Shown here piece after piece: positions 38,390-42,660 of a DNA stretch of 42,660 bases. The notes under the pieces were generated by a model. That model made no database searches, was not told the DNA's origin, and worked only from the letters and a program-made list of their open reading frames with translations. Location of the stretch: the NCBI RefSeq assembly GCF_026008495.1, contig NZ_BQUN01000228.1, positions 1 through 42,660 on the forward strand, given 5' to 3'. The stretch's first letter is position 1. The number at the start of each line of letters is the position of its first letter. The position numbers and the translations under genes are program-made. The stretch is from Streptomyces sp. A012304. GTDB lineage: Bacteria > Actinomycetota > Actinomycetes > Streptomycetales > Streptomycetaceae.

Positions 38390-40060
38390 TCAGCCGCCCA
38401 CGACGTCCACGAAGATCGGGTTCGAGTAGAACCAGGTGTCGGCCCACGGGTCGCCGTCCCCCGGCGTGTGGGGGACCGGCCCGTGCGGGTCGACCGCCGC
38501 GCCCAGGTAGCCGGCCCCGTGGCGGTTGCCGTCGCTGCCGCGCAGCCGGACGTAGAACGGCTCCTCGCCGACGGCGACCGGGACACGCAGGGTGTACGTG
38601 CCGGTGCGGCCGGAGACGTCCTTGGTCCAGGCGACCTTCGTGTCGGGCGCGCGCCAGCTGTCGCGGTCGGCGGCCGGGCCGCGCACCGCGCCCCGGATGA
38701 CGTCCACGTGCGCCAACTCCGGCAGGATCCCCCGGGGGTTGGGGCGGGAGGCCGTGGTGACGGTGATCTCCAGGACGAGCTTCTCGCCCGCGCGGACCCG
38801 CAGCCGTCCGCCCAGCGTGACACCCCGCCCGCTGCCGCGCTCCCGCCGCAGCCGGACCTCCAGCCCGTCCAGCAGATGCCCGTGGTCGAGCCAGACCCGG
38901 CCCGCGCGCAGGCCCGCCATCACCGCGCGGTAGCCGTAGCGGGTGACGCCGACATGGGTGCGGCTGAACTGGCCGGGCCAGAAGTCGCTGCCGGGCTGCG
39001 GGGTGGTGGTGTTCACCGGGTCGGGCAGCCTGCCGGTGTTGTCGAAGTTCCGGCCCGCCGCCCAGTCGCCGTTCTTCCAGGTGTCGAAGACGACGCGGTG
39101 CGCGTCGGAGTTGGTGGTGACCGAGAACAGCCGGCCCTCGGCCAGCAGCGCGTCCCACAGCCCGCCGACCGTCGCGGTCGCCCAGTCGAAACCGCCGTAC
39201 GTCACATACGCGTCCGCCGGGTAGCCGGCCCAGGACTGCGCGGACGGCTTGTTCTCGTACTCGCCGCGGATCGACGTCGTCCCGCGCCAGCCGGGGAGGG
39301 CGGCGCCCTGGGCGCCCGGCGCGCCCTCCATGCCGATCATGATCTCGGGAGCCGCGTCCCGCCAGTTGCGCATCTCGTGCGGGGAGTCGATGCCCAGCCG
39401 CATCGGGTGGTTGGCGAGGACCAGGACGTCGTCGACGTAGCCGGTGCGGCGCTGCTCGGCCAGCCACTGGATGGCCTTGACGGCGTGGGCCTCGTTGCGG
39501 GCGGTGTCCGCCGCGCCGGCCGCGCCCTCGGTGTAGCCGAGGAGCTTGCCGTCGTAGGCGCTCTCGAACCGGGTGAGCAGGTCGACCTCGTGCGGGCCGG
39601 GCGCGGCGAAGACCGTGCAGTGCTCGGCGGCCGGGATGTACCACTCCAGGCCCTGGAAGATCAGCTGACGCGGGTTCTCGGCACGGGCCCTGAGGATCTC
39701 CTCGTGCTCCAGCGGGGCGCCGAACCGCGCGTGCCCGACGTTGGAGTGCTCGGTGAACACCATCCAGTCGAGCCCGTACCCGGCGCCCGCGGCGGCCAGC
39801 TGGGAGAACGTGTACTTGGCGTCGTGGCTGTAGACGGAGTGGACGTGGTGGTCGCCGACGAGATAGGCCAGGCGCGGGTCCTCCCCGCCGAAGCGTCCGC
39901 CGCCGGCCGCGAGGGCGGGCGTCGCCGCCGGTCCCAGCGCGAACGCGGCCCCGAACAGCCCCGCACGGCGCAGCAGCCCGCGGCGGGACACGCCCTGGGC
40001 GTCGAGAGCGGCGGGGGAGACGGACGGGTCGGCCCAGTCGGGCAGATGCTGCTCGGTCAT
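38390..40060 (-). CDS. Tat-exported PHP-domain metallohydrolase (CehA/McbA-like)
   Basis: 556-residue secreted hydrolase. A twin-arginine signal is visible near residues 25-52 (SRRGLLRRAGLFGAAFALG, cut after PALA). The PHP fold begins at YLVGDHHVHSVYSHD with the first metal-binding His pair, followed by VFTEHSNVGH, LEWYIPAAEHCTVF, VLANHPMRLG and TTNSDAHRVVFDTW, which carry the remaining His and Asp ligands. The last 150 residues are a beta-rich C-terminal domain. Related proteins hydrolyse phosphate or carbamate esters outside the cytoplasm. The ATG at 40060 lies 22 bp after the metallophosphoesterase gene, so the two are probably co-expressed. Confidence 0.87.
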   Translation of the reverse strand: MTEQHLPDWADPSVSPAALDAQGVSRRGLLRRAGLFGAAFALGPAATPALAAGGGRFGGEDPRLAYLVGDHHVHSVYSHDAKYTFSQLAAAGAGYGLDWMVFTEHSNVGHARFGAPLEHEEILRARAENPRQLIFQGLEWYIPAAEHCTVFAAPGPHEVDLLTRFESAYDGKLLGYTEGAAGAADTARNEAHAVKAIQWLAEQRRTGYVDDVLVLANHPMRLGIDSPHEMRNWRDAAPEIMIGMEGAPGAQGAALPGWRGTTSIRGEYENKPSAQSWAGYPADAYVTYGGFDWATATVGGLWDALLAEGRLFSVTTNSDAHRVVFDTWKNGDWAAGRNFDNTGRLPDPVNTTTPQPGSDFWPGQFSRTHVGVTRYGYRAVMAGLRAGRVWLDHGHLLDGLEVRLRRERGSGRGVTLGGRLRVRAGEKLVLEITVTTASRPNPRGILPELAHVDVIRGAVRGPAADRDSWRAPDTKVAWTKDVSGRTGTYTLRVPVAVGEEPFYVRLRGSDGNRHGAGYLGAAVDPHGPVPHTPGDGDPWADTWFYSNPIFVDVVGG

Positions 40061-40082
40061 GGTGTTCTCGAAGCCCCTCGGC

Positions 40083-41912
40083 TCAGTGGTTCATGAAGGA
40101 GGTGACGGGCAGCGCCCGCGCGACGATCCGGACGTCGCCGAGCCGGCCGTGCAGGATCTGGTCGATCTTCCCGCCGTACTCGTAGCCGCCGAGCAGCCAC
40201 GGCAGACCCACGGAGGTGATGCCGACCGCGGCCGCCCTCGGGTTGCGCACCACCGGGCAGCCCTCGACGTACAGGGTGGTGTGCCGGCCGTCGTTGACGA
40301 CCGCGAGATGCCACCAGGTCTCCAGCGGCGTCTCCTGGCCCCAGTTGGTGGCGATGCCCTGCTGGTTCAGCGGGCGCGTCGCCCACTGCGGCTCCCGGTC
40401 GTTCGACAGGGACAGCGTCGCCAGCGGTTCGTCGGGGTCGTCGGCGGTCTTCCCGGCGGCGCCGCCCGTACCGGTCCGGCCGACCAGCCCGGACCAGGCG
40501 TGGTGCGCGGGATCCCAGTCGGCGGGCAGCCGGTAGAACGCCTCGATGGTGTAACCGTCCTCGAACGTCGCCGAGTTCAGCGGCGCCCCGTCCACCGTGC
40601 GCAGATACGCGCCCTTCAGCGGCGACTTGTGGCCCTGGAACTCCAGGCTGCCGTGCCCGGGCTGGTCGGGATGGTGGTCGGCGGACCAGCCCAGCGCGCC
40701 GCCGCCGACCGTGACGACGGTCAGGTCGTTGCCGCTTCCGGACAGATCACGGACGGTTGCGGCGGCGGGCGACTCGAAACGCCAGTAGGCGACCGTGCCG
40801 GGCACGAGCATCCTCGCCGCGGGCTGCGCGGGACGCGCCGGCACCGGGGCGAAGCCGGAGAACCGCTCGGCGAAGTCGATGTCGACCGTGAACCGGTCGG
40901 CGTCACCGCTGAGTTCGATCTCCTGCCGCTCCAGCTCGTTGAGCCCCTTGGCGGCCCGGCCCAGGATCCACGGGGAGACCGTCTCGACGTCGATGACGTC
41001 GCGGTCGAGATCGAAACGGTAGAGGCGGATCATCGCCGCGCCGCCGAAATACCGGTTCTGATAGTTCGTCAGGTGCAGGTGGACGTCATGTCCCGCCTTG
41101 TTCTTCCGGACCGTCCGCCCGGCCGGCCAGTAGTGCCCGTTGAGGGTGAGGAAGATCTGGTCGTGGCCGGCGATCAGCCGGTCCCACAGCTGCTGCCCGT
41201 ACGCCGACAGCGAGTCGTCCTCGACGACCAGTTCGTGCGTGGTGAGCACGACGGGCGTCCTCGGGTGCCGGGCCAGGACGTCGGCGGCCCACGCGTACCC
41301 TCGCTCCGACAGCCGCCAGTCCAGCGCCAGCACCATCCACTCCCGGCCGCCGGCCCGGAACAGGTGGAAGGTGTTGTAGCCGTCCGGGGAGGCGCCGCCG
41401 AAGGTCGGCTTCCCCCGGAAGCGGTCCGGACCGAACGCGTCCAGGTAGGGCGTCGCGCCGCGCTGGTCGGTGGTGGAGGACCTCACGTCGTGGTTGCCGG
41501 CCAGGACGCTGTAGCCGGCCCCGCGCCGGTCGAGCAGCGCGAACGCCTCGCTGATCGCGGCGACCTCCTCCTTGGTGCCGTTCTGGGTGAGGTCGCCCAG
41601 ATGGGACAGGAAGACGATGTTCTCGTCCCGGCCGTGCTCCAGCAGATAACGCAGCGACGCCTCCACGGGCGCCTTGTCGATGCTGGGTCCGTCGAAGAGG
41701 TACTGCGTGTCCGGCATCACCGCGAGCGTGAAACGACGGCTGTCCGGATCCGGGCGCCACCGGCCGGCCGGCGCGGCCTCGGCGACGGCGGCCGGCAGCG
41801 CGGCCGACGCCGTGGCGGCGGCGCCGAGCAGCGCGGTGGCCCGCAGGAAACCGCGGCGTCCGGCACCCGCCTGGGGGGTCTCGCCCTGTTCATGGGCATG
41901 CGAATTGCACAC
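40083..41912 (-). CDS. Tat-exported metallophosphoesterase with LamG-type C-terminal domain
   Basis: 609-residue secreted protein. The Tat signal (GRRGFLRATALLGAAATAS) is near residues 18-47. A calcineurin-type phosphoesterase domain spans about 60-300 with metal motifs MPDTQ, SHLGDLTQNG, VLAGNHDVRS, TTHELV and LNGHYW. The last 230 residues (VPGTVAYWRFESPAAATVRD, SLEFQGHKSPLKGAYLRT, WWHLAVVNDGRHTTLYVEG) form a concanavalin-like LamG/pentraxin domain that probably binds carbohydrate. It would remove phosphate from an extracellular, perhaps glycan-linked, substrate. The GTG at 41912 has GGAG 6 nt upstream. It follows the GH2 gene by 45 bp on the same strand. Confidence 0.9.
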   Translation of the reverse strand: MCNSHAHEQGETPQAGAGRRGFLRATALLGAAATASAALPAAVAEAAPAGRWRPDPDSRRFTLAVMPDTQYLFDGPSIDKAPVEASLRYLLEHGRDENIVFLSHLGDLTQNGTKEEVAAISEAFALLDRRGAGYSVLAGNHDVRSSTTDQRGATPYLDAFGPDRFRGKPTFGGASPDGYNTFHLFRAGGREWMVLALDWRLSERGYAWAADVLARHPRTPVVLTTHELVVEDDSLSAYGQQLWDRLIAGHDQIFLTLNGHYWPAGRTVRKNKAGHDVHLHLTNYQNRYFGGAAMIRLYRFDLDRDVIDVETVSPWILGRAAKGLNELERQEIELSGDADRFTVDIDFAERFSGFAPVPARPAQPAARMLVPGTVAYWRFESPAAATVRDLSGSGNDLTVVTVGGGALGWSADHHPDQPGHGSLEFQGHKSPLKGAYLRTVDGAPLNSATFEDGYTIEAFYRLPADWDPAHHAWSGLVGRTGTGGAAGKTADDPDEPLATLSLSNDREPQWATRPLNQQGIATNWGQETPLETWWHLAVVNDGRHTTLYVEGCPVVRNPRAAAVGITSVGLPWLLGGYEYGGKIDQILHGRLGDVRIVARALPVTSFMNH

Positions 41913-41957
41913 GTGTGCTCCGTAGCAAGAGTCCGGGGGAACCGTGGGTGGGAGGGC

Positions 41958-42660
41958 TCAGAGGACGCGCAGGGTCCAGGTCCAGCGGTGGACACCCGGC
42001 GCGACGAGGTAGGAGGGGGAGGTGTCCGGGCCGCAGGACGCCGTCCCGAGACCGCGGTGCGCCGCGTCGAGGTGCACCACACAGCCGGGGCGCGGCACCA
42101 GCTCGTCGTGGTGTGCGACCGCCGTCAGGTCCTCGGCGCGGTAGCGGGTGACGGAGACCTGACGTGGCTCGTCCAGGGTGACCGAGAGTCCGGTGGCGTC
42201 CGGCGCGGACAGCGTGAAGCGCCGCACCCCGTGTCGGCCACCGCTCTCCTGCGGACGCAGGTACGGCGTGAACAGCGCGTCCACCGGCACCGAGTGGTGT
42301 CCCACCGGGGCGCCCGCGCTGCGGTCGGGGTACGACTCCCACGGCCCCTGCCCGAACCACTCCAGCAGGTCCAGCCCGCCGACCGTCTCGAAGACCGAGC
42401 CGACCCGCGCCACGTCGTCGAACTCCTCCGGCAGCTCGGCCTCCTCCTCGACCCGCAGCCCGCCCTCGACCGGCGTGAACACCTGCCGGTGCCGCACCAC
42501 ACCGGTCGTCCCGGCGTACTCCGCGAGCACGGTCACCGCCGTGTCGTCCCGGCGCACCGAGACCAGCTCGCGCACCAGCGCGTCCAGGCCCCAGGCCCGC
42601 CAGCGTGAGGCCGTCCCGCCCAGCTCGTCGTTGTCGGTGGGGGGCCGCCCCCCCCCCCGC
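41958..42660 (-). CDS. GH2 beta-galactosidase, C-terminal fragment (truncated by window edge)
   Basis: The frame is open from the window edge to a TGA at 41958-41960, giving the last 230 or so residues of a large LacZ-type beta-galactosidase. The fragment starts just inside the PTDNDELGG motif that opens the C-terminal domain 5 (normally preceded by W-R-A/P). It continues through FGQGPWESYPDRSAGAPVG, LFTPYLRPQESGGRHGVRRF and YLVAPGVHRWTWTLRVL, typical of the small-chain domain. The catalytic barrel lies outside the window. The first 20 bases of this frame contain a run of 11 G, where the expected residues are not seen clearly. Confidence 0.88.
   Translation of the reverse strand, partial: RGGGRPPTDNDELGGTASRWRAWGLDALVRELVSVRRDDTAVTVLAEYAGTTGVVRHRQVFTPVEGGLRVEEEAELPEEFDDVARVGSVFETVGGLDLLEWFGQGPWESYPDRSAGAPVGHHSVPVDALFTPYLRPQESGGRHGVRRFTLSAPDATGLSVTLDEPRQVSVTRYRAEDLTAVAHHDELVPRPGCVVHLDAAHRGLGTASCGPDTSPSYLVAPGVHRWTWTLRVL

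Noticed and set aside
1..42660. CRISPR arrays, tRNA or rRNA genes, insertion sequences, prophage genes
   Set aside because: No regularly spaced repeats, cloverleaf-like T-loop sequences, transposases, integrases or terminal inverted repeats were seen.

Overview
The window is high-GC (about 70% or more by eye) actinobacterial DNA. Codon use, frequent GTG starts, GGAGG ribosome binding sites, tightly overlapping genes, Tat-exported hydrolases and the order tkt-tal-zwf-opcA-pgi-gnd all point to a Streptomyces chromosome. From memory, the two ends of the first 30 kb resemble the S. coelicolor SCO6650-SCO6655 and pentose phosphate (around SCO6658-SCO6663) neighbourhoods. The right edge runs off inside a gene and ends in long G/C homopolymers. 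I saw no tRNA, rRNA, CRISPR array, prophage or insertion sequence.

Region 1 (11-7605) is a compact unassigned biosynthetic locus. It holds a CDP-alcohol phosphatidyltransferase (minus strand), then a medium-chain dehydrogenase, a zinc-less PTPS/QueD-like T-fold protein, a family 4 glycosyltransferase, a methyltransferase and a flippase-like membrane protein. A creatininase-family amidohydrolase and a GTP cyclohydrolase II paralogue follow. The cyclohydrolase carries Met120 where RibA has its conserved Tyr, the change tied to release of the formylated pyrimidine FAPy instead of the riboflavin precursor. The creatininase family also contains the archaeal FAPy deformylase ArfB. The parts fit a GTP-derived, glycosylated, methylated and probably membrane-linked product. 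This is the best candidate for an undescribed system in the window.

Region 2 (7635-14795) holds a broken gene, a saccharopine dehydrogenase pair (lysine to aminoadipate semialdehyde), a beta-lactamase-fold serine hydrolase, a TetR/MFS pair with tandem operators, an F420-type PPOX protein, a VOC protein and a second broken gene. Region 3 (14830-19870) is a shikimate/quinate utilisation unit: MHS transporter, TetR repressor, quinate/shikimate dehydrogenase and a QuiC-type 3-dehydroshikimate dehydratase leading to protocatechuate.

Region 4 (19872-30203) is one long minus-strand operon, tkt-tal-zwf-opcA-pgi-gnd-histidine phosphatase, followed by a right-handed-helix-type membrane protein. An AraC regulator (30359-31246) diverges from tkt across a palindromic site. 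Region 5 (31287-38371) has a secreted GH16 glucanase with a LacI-type operator, an IclR regulator, and a MarR-controlled acyl-CoA/amidohydrolase operon (SDR, amidohydrolase, acyl-CoA ligase, MaoC) with operator repeats placed inside its promoter. Region 6 (38390-42660) is a probable minus-strand operon of a truncated GH2 beta-galactosidase, a Tat-exported metallophosphoesterase-LamG protein and a Tat-exported PHP hydrolase.
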